This document shows positions 47,828-60,691 of a stretch of 64,000 bases of DNA, piece by piece. Position numbers and translations under genes: made by a program. The number at the start of each line of letters is the position of its first letter. Positions within the stretch are counted from its first letter, which is position 1. The DNA comes from Aphrophora alni (Eukaryota > Arthropoda > Insecta > Hemiptera > Aphrophoridae): NCBI GenBank assembly GCA_963513935.1, contig OY740769.1, positions 105,379,762 to 105,443,761 of the forward strand. Direction: 5' to 3'. The notes under the pieces were generated by a model. The model was not told where the DNA came from and did no database searches. It worked only from the letters and a program-made list of their open reading frames with translations.

Positions 47828-50192
47828 TCATTACTGGGAATCGAAGATCAAATTACCAATTTAGATCAAATTAATTTTAAATTATTCTACTATCCTTATG
47901 AATTGAGTGCATATATAAAATATTTCACAACGTTAAATTTAAGACTTCAAAAGGCAATGTTGAAAAATACTCTTATCTTAATATAGATACTGTTCTTGAT
48001 ATTAATAATATAATTGATTATGATTACAATAATAATTGAACATATAATGGTCATATTGAATTCGATTTGGAAAGTAAATAATTTAATTTTTCATGAGTAA
48101 AATAACAATAATTAATCTACGTATAATTTATAATAAAGTACAACTATTTAAAATTTTAAAAAATGATTTAAAAATATATTAAAATATGAATATTTGATCG
48201 TATTTACATTGCGAATAATATTTAACATTTATGTTATTAAGTAGTACAACAATATTATATTGAAAAAATATTTTATTAAAATTTATACTATATGTATGTA
48301 ATTTTGTAAAAATGGTATAAAAATTGTTTATTAAAAATGATTTTTTTAAATATAAAAAAGTTATTTTTTTCAATGTAAAAAGGAAAAAAATGTTTACTGA
48401 TGTTTTATCTAAACGATGAATTTTATTAAAAGGCTTATACTTTATGTTTTTTAATGAAATAATTATTTCAAGTGACTTAGCTATCTTTCACTCTTTTTTG
48501 AAAACGGCGAGCCTACTATTTCGGTTGCATTTTGAAGTCTTAAATATACAATTTTTGAAACTTTTGATATAAGCCTATGTGCATGATCCATAACCATAAT
48601 TAATAATTTTTAAATTGATTTCATCTAAATCGGTTTATTGGGATTTGATTAATACAGTTTGCAAAATGGCGATTATTGAAAATGTTTACACCTTAAATCG
48701 CCAATAACTCATAAGTATCCATTTGAGGAAAAAATATGTATGGAAAAAAGTGTTTAAAAAAATTTTTTTTATATGTACATGCTAAAAACGAACACCCCAT
48801 TTCAAACCCTACATATTAAACATTTGAAACAAAAATAAGTATATATATATATATATATGATTTGTTTCAGAATTTTCCATACTAAGCTCATGTAATTAAC
48901 TCATTAAGGGCTAATGAAATATTTCTGTCTGACTAACTGTCCTGATCTTTTGTTTTCCTTTGGGGTTGCCAGGTCATGAATAGCTTTTCTACAATGTGAC
49001 CTAAAATGAATCTATTATTAGATATAAAGTATATACATTGTGTTACACATTTGTATTATGGTCTGACTAAAATTCCTCCCCTAATCCTTCTTGGGATTTT
49101 TACAAGAAGATGTTGGAATTAAAATTCATAAAACTTTTCCCCTCCCTTAATATCTTTATAACAACTTTATTTATAAAAACATCACATATAGTTTTTAAGT
49201 AGAGTAGTCTATTTAAATTTATCAACTCCTCAGTGTCTCACTTATAGTGACTATGGATGTGGCAATCCCCGAGATATCCTCACTGGATCTACACCTTGTT
49301 TCATGCAGACTTGGAATAGATCCCATACTTTCATATTTCTTATCAAGTCTCCCTTGACCCTATTTGAGTATTCAAGGACGAGGTGTCTATTTTATTCTCT
49401 TTTCTTCTTAGTTTTTTAACAGTTGATGATGACTGCTAGGTATATTTTTCTTTCAACAAGAAATTATAAATACATTTTTCAAAATTATGTTAGGTACAAG
49501 TTTTTTTACTGTAGCTCATTATTTATTTTCACAAGAGTATACAGGTTAGCTTAATTTGTTAAGGCACAAATTTAATTTACTACAGTTCAGACTTGAAATG
49601 TTTACAACCAAACAAAAGTTGAATAGATATTTGATCCTGGTTACTGACATATTATAGTAATCAAAGTTTGTAATAAAGAAGAAAAACTAGCCTATTTGAA
49701 TGTGTAACATGCACTTTCCTAAGATCCACTTATAAAATGAATACAGTGTGTAGTAAATTACGACTTGAAGTTTTATGTATTCTCACATTTTATAATCATT
49801 TTTCATAGTTTTAATTTTATTAAACAATTATATATATATATCCATTTCGTTTCATTTAATACATTTCTTCATTTTCCAACCTATTATTTCTTGGAACCTA
49901 AAACCTACAATTGATGTGACTTATTCATACGTTTAATATGTACTTACACAACTAAAATTATTATATTTGACACACTCTTGCATATTAATTTTAGGACACC
50001 ATAGTGTTCTCAAATTGTATTTTTCCTTGATTAACAACATAAATTTAATTACAACAAAAAATACACATGATAGTCATATAATCTATGCGAATAAACTAAA
50101 AAAAAAAAAAAAAAAAAACTTAACTAATATATTACACATATTAATTTAAATAATTGATTACTCTAAATAAGTAAATTTCTGAGAATGCTCAC
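47828..50192. other. Intron 5, left part
   Basis: AT-rich. A slightly more complex stretch at 48470-48800 (AAAACGGCGAGCCTAC; GCAAAATGGCGATTATTG) looks like an old repeat of unknown type. A 20-bp A run lies near 50099. Nothing else recognised. Confidence 0.4.
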
Positions 50193-50374
50193 ATTGTGGT
50201 CTGAGTGATCATCATCAGTAAGATCAAGAGAAGGCGTCCGCTCTAAAGTGATCTTGCTTCTTCTGTCTGGTGTAATGACAATATCAGGAGGAGGAAGAGG
50301 TAAACTTCTATCTAATGGAAGACTATCTTCACTTTCCCACTCAGTATCTGAACTTTGTTTGCAATCAACTAGGT
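50193..50374 (-). CDS. Exon 5: acidic/proline linker
   Basis: A 182-bp exon, entry phase 1 and exit phase 0, acceptor AATTTTCAG, donor GTGAGC. It encodes SSDTEWESEDSLPLDR, LPLPPPDIVITPDRRSK and an acidic end LDLTDDDHSDHN. The S-D-T-E-W-E-S-E word recurs in similar form (ESDSEWNE) in the next, large exon. Confidence 0.82.
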
Positions 50375-50417
50375 CTGAAAATTAACAAAATTTACAAACA
50401 TTTATTAAGTTAAAATG

Positions 50418-50564
50418 TACTGTATAACAAACACACAGAACACAATCAATTTTGATTGGTGTAGCTCATGTATCACTGAAGAGGACGACCTTGTCGTTGA
50501 AACGCGTCTGATACTTAAGCGTATTTTTTATGAGAATTGTGTTCTGTGTGTTTGTTATACTGTA
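50418..50564. repeat. Short foldback element carrying a hammerhead-like motif
   Basis: TACTGTATAACAAACACACA (50418-50437, arm to 50446) faces ATTGTGTTCTGTGTGTTTGT (50536-50555, arm to 50564); the 29-bp arms differ at one position. The roughly 90-bp centre holds the motif described at 50470-50514. Confidence 0.8.
50470..50514 (+). ncRNA. Hammerhead-ribozyme-like motif (best copy)
   Basis: In order: GTATCA (50470-50475), CTGAAGA (50476-50482, matches the hammerhead core CUGANGA), one extra G and a wobble pair, stem II ACGAC-CTT-GTCGT (50485-50497), GAAAC (50499-50503), the self-complementary ACGCGT (50502-50507) as a minimal stem III, C508 as the nucleotide before the cut, and TGATAC (50509-50514), the exact complement of GTATCA, closing stem I. 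Both stem I arms abut the core with no gap. Known hammerheads of Penelope-like retroelements also have very short stem III and are thought to act as dimers. One unpaired nucleotide between core and stem II departs from the textbook fold. Activity not shown. Confidence 0.6.
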
Positions 50565-51612
50565 TAATTTTTCTCATAAGTCAAGCTCAACATTTAATAT
50601 TAAAATGTACTGTTCATTATTTAGAAAATTTCTGGGATATAATTTTTATATTTCATTCTTCCAATAATTTTAAGTTTTTATACAGTTTTATAAGCAATCG
50701 TAATTATAGTACTTTTTGAAGTATTAAAAATCAAACTAATCAAGTTGGTATGTCTTAAATAGTTAAACAATTGTAAAGTTGTTCAAGATGAATAGAAAAG
50801 TTATATTTTTAACAGAATACCCATGTTTACTAGATGTATCATTAAAGTACCACTTATCCATAAATATTAAAGTAATCCTAAATCTTTTAATCACTACTTT
50901 CTATTCATTGAAAAAATGTATTCACATAAATTGGATACAATTATAATGAAGTTTAATCGTTCTTATATATCAGCAGTGAAATTTCCAGAATGAGTGCTTC
51001 CAATAGTTTGGAGCTTTTATAATGGGCGGTAATATATTAGCAAGAGTAGTATATTGTCAGAAGTAACTACCGTTATAGCTTGGTCCAGTCATCATTTGAT
51101 CTGAGGGAGAGTGAAAAGTAGGGATAAGTGCTTTTGTGAAAATATATTAATTAACTTATTCACAACTTTCAAATAAATAAAGCCAATTATATTTGTGCAT
51201 TGTTTCAAAATAAATTTTAACTACATAATCAAAATTTATTGACAGACTATTAGTGGGGATAGGAAGCGGTGTCTATTATACCGAGATAATGTTTTTGAAG
51301 TACCTAGTCTCAGTGGAGCCATAGTGGCATTTTAGTAATGAAAAGGTGATACTGCTATGCATGTTCATTTTATGCTTTTGCAGCGAGGGTTTAATCCATG
51401 GCATTTATTTCAGTTTGCTGAATAACAAATTATTACATTTACTTTATAAAAATGTTTCATTGTAAACCTAAAATATGCTATGTGATTGTGTTTATATAAT
51501 TAAAAAAGATAATTGTTTCTCTATTTCTAATAAATGATGAAACTTTCTAATTAAAAAAAAAACCTGATTAAAATTTTAGAAAATTAAAAAAATATCTGGA
51601 CAACTAGTATCT

Positions 51613-51665
<53 letters not shown>

Positions 51666-52518
51666 AAATAAATCATTTGTCAGTGGTTTATTTTAACCAG
51701 ATGCTGTTGGTTAATTTCAATAAAACTCAGCACATGTATTACGGTAGTAAATGCACATAGAGTTAAAAAATATAAATCATCCTAACCCATTTTAAAATGA
51801 CCACTTTAAAATAGTTTAATATAAATAAATATTTTTTATCCTAGATCTTGCAATGACTGCCGATGTTATGCAGATTGATATTCTGTATCCATTGATATAC
51901 TGTCTATGACAATACAAATGATAGATGTTGTGAAAATTTATTGATATAATCTAAAATAAGGTATAAACACTCTGGTAGTCACAACTATAGTCTTATTTTA
52001 TTTAAATTGCTAAAAAGCTTCGTAACGTGGTCATTTCATTGGAGTTATAGTTAGATCACTTGGAGATACTTTAAAAAAGTAATAATACATTATAAAACCA
52101 TTTTTTAAAGTAGATGAGAGAGAAACAGAAAAGTTCCAGGAACGAATACTATTAAAGTTAGTTAATTATTCTACCCCCACCCTTTAAATTAAATCTTGGG
52201 CTATGGACAAATAATTTAGGTAAGGTCAAACTAGGAAGTTATATTTATCAATGCTGAATAATAAGGAATTTATCTACATGTCATAGATAGTTTTGACTGA
52301 AAAGAATACAAAGTTGAAAAACATGTACATGTTGAAGAATAATACATGGATTAAATGAGGTAAGCATTTATGTTTATAAATGATTGATATGAAAATCAAG
52401 TAATAATATATATATTGTAAAATTTTACAATAAACGCACCTATTACGGTTTATCATAAATATTACTTAAAAAAAAAAAAAAAATGTTTACTATAAAAAGA
52501 AATGATTTTATTATTTTA
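50565..52518. other. Intron 4, middle
   Basis: AT-rich with the (TA)n at 51613. A weak SINE-like stretch near 51290-51400 (CCATAGTGGCATTTTAG; GAGGGTTTAATCC) has A- and B-box-like words but no further support. Confidence 0.35.
51613..51662. repeat. (TA)n microsatellite
   Basis: About 25 TA units in intron 4. Confidence 0.95.
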
Positions 52519-52830
52519 TTGCTCAGCTTATAGGGCGCCAGACATGTTAACGTCAATTTTGAAAAAAGGTGACTCTAAATATTTATGATCTCGGGTGTGA
52601 GTTCTTTCAAAAAGTGTACTTTCAGTGATTTTTGTCTTTTGAAATGAGAACACTTGCTTCTGAAATTTTAACATGAGTTTATTAAAAAACAAGATTATTT
52701 CATGAAGTATATCATCAATAATACATCAAATAAATTTATTATAACTAACATCCTATCAATTATTAGTATATTTATTTAACCTTTGAAGAAGGTGTATATT
52801 TTGTTAAAGAACTTGAATTTAAATTATGTT
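52519..52830. repeat. Interspersed repeat family 2, copy 2
   Basis: TTGCTCAGC, GGGCGCCAGAC, TCGGGTGTGAGTTCTTT, GTGTACTTTCAGTGA and, 261 bp in, CCTTTGAAGAAGG occur in the same order as at 10983-11300. A less AT-rich stretch to about 53300 may belong to it. Confidence 0.55.
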
Positions 52831-53585
52831 GCAACAAAAATTATTTATTTAAAAAACAAAAAAAAAAGAAGAACAGATCGAAATATCTGTTACTTAACTA
52901 TTAATTTACTTTTATTTGAATATAAAATTTAAATCAATCAATATTTATTGATTTGATTATATATATAAAATTCTTTATCTTAAATATCAAATTATATAAA
53001 AAAATGAAATTATCTTTAAAAAACATGAGACAAATTATATTTCATATTATACATGAATTAAATTGTTGAAAATACGTCTCATGCCTTCAAGCACTGAACT
53101 CAGACTGCTGAAAACACATCTTACTACCTCAACTTCCCAACTAAGACTGAGAAAACCACATGCTGCTTTTTCAATTTCCTGTTAGCACCGGTTATTCCAA
53201 ATCTCTCTACATCAGCGATAATCGTCTCATCTACAATCTATCTAACGTTCTGTTCAAATACTACCTGGTTCATAAATGTGTCCAATCACATCATTTCACA
53301 ACACACAATTTTTAAAACTTCTTATAATTAAATTACCTTAAAATCTATACATCATTATTTATTTATGTTTGGAAATCTATTATGATTGAAGTTACTTCGT
53401 TTTAATTTTAAAAGACATAGGTCACATTTTTGACTCTTGTTCTATCCTCTTCTATTCAATTATCTCGATTCCCGCTTATATCCCATTATTTAAATTATAC
53501 CAACTTTTTCTAGGTGTTACAATATGAGTTGTAGATTTACTAGTAGTGTTGTTTATATTTTTGATAAAAAATTGATTTTATTTAC

Positions 53586-53739
53586 CTTCACATGCCAGGT
53601 TACTCATGTCATCAATCTGAATCTCAGTACTAATGTTGTTTATTAAAGTTCCACTGTGAGGGCTTGTAACATTAGCATCACTGAAACTATCTCTATGTGA
53701 GCGTAAAGTTCCCAAAGCCAATAAACTTCGTCTACGAAC
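53586..53739 (-). CDS. Exon 4: Arg/Ser-rich linker
   Basis: A 154-bp exon, entry phase 0 and exit phase 1, acceptor GGTTCTAG, donor GTAAATA. It starts VRRRSLLALGTLRSHRDS; the basic RRRS and RSHRDS words are possible phosphorylation sites. It ends in an acidic IQIDDMSNLACE stretch. Open in the required frame with consistent splice sites. Confidence 0.8.
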
Positions 53740-55999
53740 CTAGAACCAATAACATATTTCTACATAAATTCAAAAATAAACATTTACAGTTTGGAAAAAA
53801 AAAGTTTTCTTTTCAAATACTTCCCATAAACATATTCTCCGTATTAAATAATAGTTGGGAATAGCATTATAAGTAAATTAAGTAAAGGTGATTATACTGA
53901 GTTAAATGTAAGATAAATAAGTAATATATTATTTTTATCATTAAAATATAGCCTTTAAAAATACAAAAGTGCAGAACAACAGGTAAAATGAGAAAATTAA
54001 TACCATTTTCTGGCATAATCGGATTAGTATATTGATTAATTTATACATAGTGTAATTATGATTTTAATTTTTTTAAGTCAGAAAAATTTATTATAGCCAA
54101 ATATGTTACATGTTTATGTGGGTTCACATATTAAATCCTAGTGTTTATGTTAAGTATAAAATTCATAAAATATTAGCCTTATTTTTCCAAAATTTGTCTA
54201 CAATTCATACTGAGAAACTTAAAACCTTACTTGTAACTAGTTTTCAACATTTGTGGTTATAAAATTTGACAAACTTTAAGTTATTTTTAATAATTTTTGT
54301 AGTAAAATAAAGAGTTAAGTGGATTAAAATTTATAACATTTTTTCTGAGAAAATATCCATTCCAATCATTTGGATAATAAGTGAAACCTACTGTGTGTCA
54401 CAAATGCTTGAATTTGGTTACTGATTGGCTGCAGTCAGTTTTTAGAAACCTGCGAAACCTTTTTTATTGGGCATGTGGTGGTATAGATTGGGGCAATTCT
54501 TTTCTGGGCTGTATCTATGTTTAAATTTATACATGTAGCAAACAGATATGGAGATTTTAATTAATTGATACACAAATATAAAGAAGGACAATTTAAAAAA
54601 AAGTCTTCTTTAATCTTTTGTTTTATACAATTAAACAAATAAAATTTAAATAATACCAAATAAAATATTATGAAAGCTATATAATATATATTAGAGGTCT
54701 TAAAGGAATCTGGGTCTATTGACCAGGAGTCTAAAGATTTAACTTTATATAAAGTAGGACATTTTACCAATTCGTTAAAATTTAACATCAATACAAAAAA
54801 AAAATCTTGTGAATAATTATTTGTATATCTTATGAATTAATGTTGTAGTTTATTTAATTAATTGTTATATTTCTTGATTTGAAAACAGAGAAATATAGTA
54901 AAAAAATAAAATAATAATAAACATTGATTAAATACATACAGATATTTGTTTTGTCTTGTTTATTTATTAAGCAGTTAAATTGAGCAATAAATAATAATGG
55001 CTAAAAAACTAAACAAATTATAACACTAAAAACATATAAATATCAAACATCCAGATAATTAAGTACTTACCTTCCAAAAAAGAATATATTTTTTTGATGC
55101 AAAAAATTGTTAATGTATTTTGATACAACAAATTAAACACTTAATAAGCACTACTTTTCTTCTTTTCTACACCAAGCATATTAGGGATGGGCCATCCATC
55201 CATTGAATTAAGCAGGTTAAATAAATTAAAGTATAATTTGTATAAACCATATAAATTGTATTTTGTAAATTACAAAAGTAAAAAGTTGATTTTTTATAAA
55301 ATTTTGTAAGCAAATATCTTTGGAAGCCTTATGTTTTTAAAACATTACCAAAAGTCTTCAGTTTACAGTTCACAAATATTTATTTTAAAGTCAGTTCTTA
55401 AAAAATACCTAATTTTTTCTTTAAAAAATTGCTGTCTTTACGAAAAGTTCTTTTGCATTGAATATTTGATATTTAATGAGATGCAGAATTTATCATTTTA
55501 AAACTTGTATAGATTTGGTATATTTTATAGACAATGAGTTAAATTTTCTAGTAAAAATTTCAACAAATAAAGTTTTACACTTATGTAATTATTTAGTTCA
55601 GAGTGTTGATGTGTGTGTTCCCACAATGTGGTGGGGATGCAGAGTGTATGTGTCACCTGTAGTGAGTATTATTAGTGTTGGTAGTTGGTCTGTGAGTGAG
55701 GGAAGAATATTAACTTTTTTAGTGGGCCTGTATTATTCAGTTTTTACATAATATCTACTGTTGTTCAATTTTATTAATTTTCATTGTATCATTTACCGGC
55801 ACTGCATGTCATCACAAACAGTGATTTTGTTTTGTGAAACCTTATGAACTTTTATCTTCTATGGTTGATAAAAAATAACCATGAAACCGTGCGCATGTAA
55901 AAAATGTTAAAATCAACGTATATGTGTATTTATTTAATTGTGTGTATAGTGTCAATGTTTTTGTGATATTTAATGTTTTAACGACCTCTACGGAGTGAA
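53740..55999. other. Intron 3, AT-rich part
   Basis: No recognised element. A 91-codon plus frame at 55476-55751 includes a TG-rich stretch and has no domain. Confidence 0.45.
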
Positions 56000-56043
56000 A
56001 TTACCGAAGATGGAGATACGTCTCCGAAACGCGTCTTTGTAAT
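56000..56043 (+). ncRNA. Hammerhead-like motif
   Basis: ATTAC (56000-56004), CCGAAGA (56004-56010; one change from CTGANGA), T, stem II GGAGA-TACG-TCTCC (56012-56025, five perfect pairs), GAAAC (56026-56030), palindrome ACGCGT (56029-56034), C56035, then GTAAT (56039-56043) which can pair with ATTAC. An AATAAAG follows at once. Same layout as 50470-50514 with unrelated stem II sequence, so the structure rather than the bases is kept. Confidence 0.55.
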
Positions 56044-56746
56044 AAAGACAAACTCAAAGTCACATGACGGAACTATAAAGGTAATATAAATTAATTTATT
56101 ACTCATTATATTATACAAAGTGACTTGGACACCAAACAATGAACAGTATATGGTAGCCATTACATATTTCTTTACTGGTTGATTTTAGCTGATTATAAGG
56201 TGTGTATTGTCTTTATAGTTAGATTTATATGAAATGGATGGTAAGAATTTTTTAACAAATTTATTTAGTTATTATAAATTATTAATATTTATACTATTGT
56301 TGTTTCAGTTACATTAATTTATGATTAATTATATTATTATTTACATTTATTATTTTATAAAGGAACAAGAATAGGTATTCTGTTAGTTCCTTACTCATTG
56401 CATTTATAGCATAAGTAATACTAAAATAAAATAACTATTAACATGCTACACTTATAAAATACTTACACTAAATATGTAATCATAAACCTAAAATATTGAT
56501 AGTACGGTATACATTTTAGGTAGAAAGTTCTTTTAACGTTGTTATCTCAAATAATTTATGAAATTTAAAATAACATACAACTCATAATTATCAAAGTTTG
56601 ACAATTATGAAATAAAACAAAATAAATACTTGTGAATTTGAAAGAGAAGACATAATGGATATTTTAATTAGTGATTTTAAAGAAAGTTATTTAATCATGT
56701 CCCATCCCTAATTATTTTAACGTTTCCAGGTAGATTTAACGACTAC

Positions 56747-56866
56747 CTGACTGTTGTCTATCATGCCGGCCTGAATCATCTCCCAACTGCGCGGAGGTTT
56801 GAGGGGAGGGGGAGTGATGCATGAACGTGGGGAGTCTTGTGCCTCTTCATCCACTACTAGAATACT
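56747..56866 (-). CDS. Exon 3: proline-rich linker with SWEMIQAG motif
   Basis: A 120-bp phase 0-0 exon with acceptor TTGTTTAG and donor GTAGTC, clearly more GC-rich than its surroundings. It encodes VVDEEAQDSPRSC, then a PPPLKPPRSWEMIQAG segment. The proline-rich stretch followed by W-E-M-I looks like a short binding motif in a disordered region; no function is assigned. Confidence 0.82.
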
Positions 56867-58301
56867 CTAAACAATGTAACATCTTAGGCAAACATTGAAT
56901 GGAAAACATTAAAAAAATATTTTTTGAAAGTTATTGTTAAGACATGATAAGTTGTGGTTTATTGTTTTCCAAATATAAAATTTGAGTACAGATAATCAAA
57001 CAAAATTGCATTTCTCATTATTTGTTTAGTTTAGTTTTGAAACTTCATTTGATTTAAAGTTAATTTATTGAACCATTAGTATGATATAAGCATTAAAATA
57101 CAAAGTAAATTTAATAATAATTCTCTCTAAACTTGTGAACTGTGACTTAGAAGTTCACTTATAACCAAATAGCTATTTAAAAAAATAGTATTTGACTTTT
57201 AATAAATAACTGGCAAAATAAATTTTATGAAAAATTCTTACTTACAATAATAAGTTTAAAAAAAATTAATAATTGATTAATTCCTATTTTGAAAAATCTC
57301 AAAGATCTTACCTAAGCTGCTAGAAAATTGAGAAGTGCATCTATTGAAATAACAAGAAGATTAACAATTAATGTTATACATGTCAAAATGTAAATACAAA
57401 ATATTGATTTAATAATATTTGAAAATGATGACACAACTTGTAATATTTTAAATATGAAATTTAGAAGATATTCACTAAAATACAAGACAAGACAAGACAA
57501 AGGTTGTATGTTTCTTATGAAATTAAAATTAAAATTTGTTCGGCTTTTTTGCTTATGCCTTTCTTCAAACAAATTATAAAGAAATTGACCACTAAAGTTA
57601 ACCCAATATGCTAAATAAACATAATTTATTAGTGAAACTAATATCACATTTTATAGTACTATTAAAAAAGAAACTAGATTGTTCAAGAAATAGTTAAATA
57701 TTTACATTAAATAACCTGACTTAAAAAAAGCAATACACTTCTTAACCAGTTTTTGACCATGTCTAGATACATTAATTACTATATGTTTTTCTATGTTATT
57801 ATGGTAAGATCAATTAAAATAATTGTTTTATAAAAATCACTTGAAAGAGGATTTCAGTAGTTGGAGGAGAGATTCAACCTCAAAAATGTTTTAAAACCTT
57901 GTATGAATTTAATTATATCTGCCACCAATTAAAATAATTTGAGTCATAATTCAGCTGAAACACTTAAGCATACATATATTAAATGAGTTATCTGAATTTT
58001 GACCTCAGGATGGGATTAAAGAATATGACGGTTTTAAAAAATACCAAAGAGAAGTGTGGAGGTAGCCAAAGATGATTGGTAAACTTTTCTGAAACCAGTT
58101 GGAGCATGTTCCATCATTAAACAAATACAAATACAACTTTGTACACAATATACCAACATTTCTTTAATTGAAAGAACTGATGTCACAGCTATCTTCACTT
58201 AAATAAACCTAAAAGAAGTTGATCATTTCATAATATCTACTTCATAATGTAATAGGTTTTGTCAACAATTCCAGTATTTTTAATCTGGTTTTTACTTAGT
58301 G
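56867..58301. other. Intron 2, left part
   Basis: AT-rich; the 111-codon minus frame at 57312-57647 is hydrophobic AT-driven sequence without splice support. No feature recognised. Confidence 0.5.
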
Positions 58302-58734
58302 TGTAACTGTAGTAAAAAAGGGTAAAAGGTATTATTGAATGAAGTTGGGCGCCTTTTTGTAATGTATTGTTTACAAAACCTAATAAAAATTAAAAAAATT
58401 AAAGATTAAAAAATAAATTTAAAATTCTATTAGTGAATATTACTATCTTTTGGGTCGTGAATTCTTTATAAAAAGTGTACTAAATAGGACATTGGATAAA
58501 AGAATGGAAGTGATTTTATTCTGAAATGCACATAATTTTTATTAGTTCGAAATTATTAAAACACGTAAACATATATGAAATCGAATTCTTATAAATATTA
58601 ACTACTTACTAGTACATCCTATATATTTATATTATCGAAAAAATCCTTAAAAGAAAATTTAATTTTATTAATTTTGTTAAATTTAAATTTTGGTTACAAC
58701 CATACTATTAAGATTAAATTTAATAAGATTTTAT

Positions 58735-58767
<33 letters not shown>

Positions 58768-59846
58768 CTTATTACAGTATTGTAATAATATGCAACAATA
58801 TTCATCAAATATTTAAATCAAAAAGAAAATCTTATAGGTTTTAAAATCTTAATATTACTTTCAAAACAACATATTATCTATTATAATAAGCCATCAAACA
58901 AAATTATAATTATTAGATTAAAGTATTCGTCAAATTGGTAAGTTATTGAAAAATCACATTTTATTTTATATAATAATAGTTATTACGTGCTTTACCAAAC
59001 ACGTGTGTTTGTTTAAAAGAAACCTTTTATTTATAATCACATCATTTCCTTGATGTAACTGCATGCCGTCGTTTCATCACAATCACTCCAACCGTTATTG
59101 AAAGTTAATGTTTTAAATCCACATTTCTTATTTAAAAAAACACGTCACTCGTTCATATTGTGAAAAAGATACTTAAATGTTCAAATTGTTTTATTTGAGA
59201 TAGAACACAAAATAAAACTTAGTCTTTACATCCGTATTTAACGTGAATAAATCTGTATCACATTACATTGTTTATCAAAACAGTTCATTTTTATTATAGA
59301 AAAACACTTTTAATATTTCTTTGTCTTTGTTCACAATCGAACAGGATTACATGAGCGACACGCTCTCACTTTTTAAGTTCTATTTAGACTCAATGTTCGT
59401 TTTCTAGATTCAAACATAATTGAATTATTTACTACTTAACATTTTTTTACTAAACCAGTTTATAACTATTAAAGAAAACACTTTTCTTGCTACTTTTTCT
59501 TTGTCCAAAAGTGGACACGACTGTCCGGGCAAAGTCCATTCACCTTGAAGGTTCTATCTAGACTAAACTAAAAAGCAGTTGGTGGTAAAATCCCTCAATC
59601 TTTCTTCTTTGTATACAAAATGTTTGTACTGTACTTTTTTAATTACAAAGTTTATAACTATCTAATTATTACAATATATAGAATAAATTTCTCTGACCAT
59701 TTGCCATTACTAATTTTATTTTCTAATTTGGTCTTTTTTAATTTATTCAATGAAAAACAAAATACGTTTCTAGCTTGACTCATCAAGTCTAGGCGTATAC
59801 CCTACTTTCATCTAAGATCAAAGAACTAAAAATGTACACTATTACA
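58302..59846. mobile_element. Solo-LTR-like element, copy B, 1545 bp
   Basis: Begins TGTAACTGTAGT, ends CACTATTACA, and is flanked by the 4-bp duplication AGTG (58298-58301 and 59847-59850). Aligns with copy A (24983-26883) in the same orientation throughout. On the minus strand an AATACC/AATAAA-like word lies about 40 bp from the end, compatible with a poly(A) signal near the LTR end. A long poly(A) run at 58736-58759 is private to this copy. Confidence 0.8.
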
Positions 59847-60426
59847 AGTGGTATGCTATTATAAACATCTAATCGTATATATTCTGAAACATACAAGAAT
59901 GATATGAAATATTGTAATTCATCTAGAAAGATATTTGAAATTGCAAATTCTTCCATAGGAAAAAAAAGATAAAATTACAAAATAGCCGTTCCCGTGGAAA
60001 TAACTTTAATTAACTAAACTTTATAAAACGTGGTTTTAGTAGGTATAGTATAAATATACACACACACTGAATAACTGGAAATTAATAGTTACTATTAGTT
60101 AGATGAAATATTCAATCATTCTTGATGGCAATCTGGATTATTTTAATATTTCACAAATAATATAGGTTATGTATCTCAGTTAGTAAATGATTGTTAGTGG
60201 TGTTTTGATTTCCTTTTTATAGAGAATTAAAAAAAAAAAAAAAACAATATATTTTTTTAATCCACACTAGAATAATGTTTCCCCGCTGTTCAATGAAAGT
60301 AATATTGATTTTAAAAATAACAATACAAATTGTAAAAATATTGGATTTTAGAGAGCCAAAAAAGAAGAACTATTAACTTGTTTAATACGATGTTTTATAG
60401 GTGAAGTGTATAGATGTCATACTTAC

Positions 60427-60519
60427 ATTTGGTGGTGATTTAAAGTCCAATCCGTCATTTGCATCCCCAGTTTGTCTTTCATTGTTTATTTCATCAGTTG
60501 CATTTTCTGAACCATTGCT
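60427..60519 (-). CDS. Exon 2: acidic linker, 31 codons
   Basis: A 93-bp phase 0-0 exon between acceptor TTTTTACAG and donor GTAAGT. It encodes an Asn/Asp/Glu-rich linker (starts SNGSENATDEINNE, ends FKSPPN) without a recognised domain. The reading frame is open in the phase set by the neighbouring exons, and the splice sites are strong. Confidence 0.78.
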
Positions 60520-60691
60520 CTGTAAAAATAGATTAACAGAAATATATTTGTATCATAAACTGTTTAGTTTTAACGAAGTATTTATTAATCTATTTGTAAA
60601 ATTTACATTTCATATATAATTTAATTTCTTACAATTCAAAACAATAACTGTCTTAAAGTAATTACTCTAACTTCATACTAAGGTAAAAAAC

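Noticed and set aside
57312..57647. 111-codon hydrophobic minus-strand frame, possible membrane protein
   Set aside because: Phe/Ile/Leu-rich because of AT bias; no splice sites in phase and no recognisable family.
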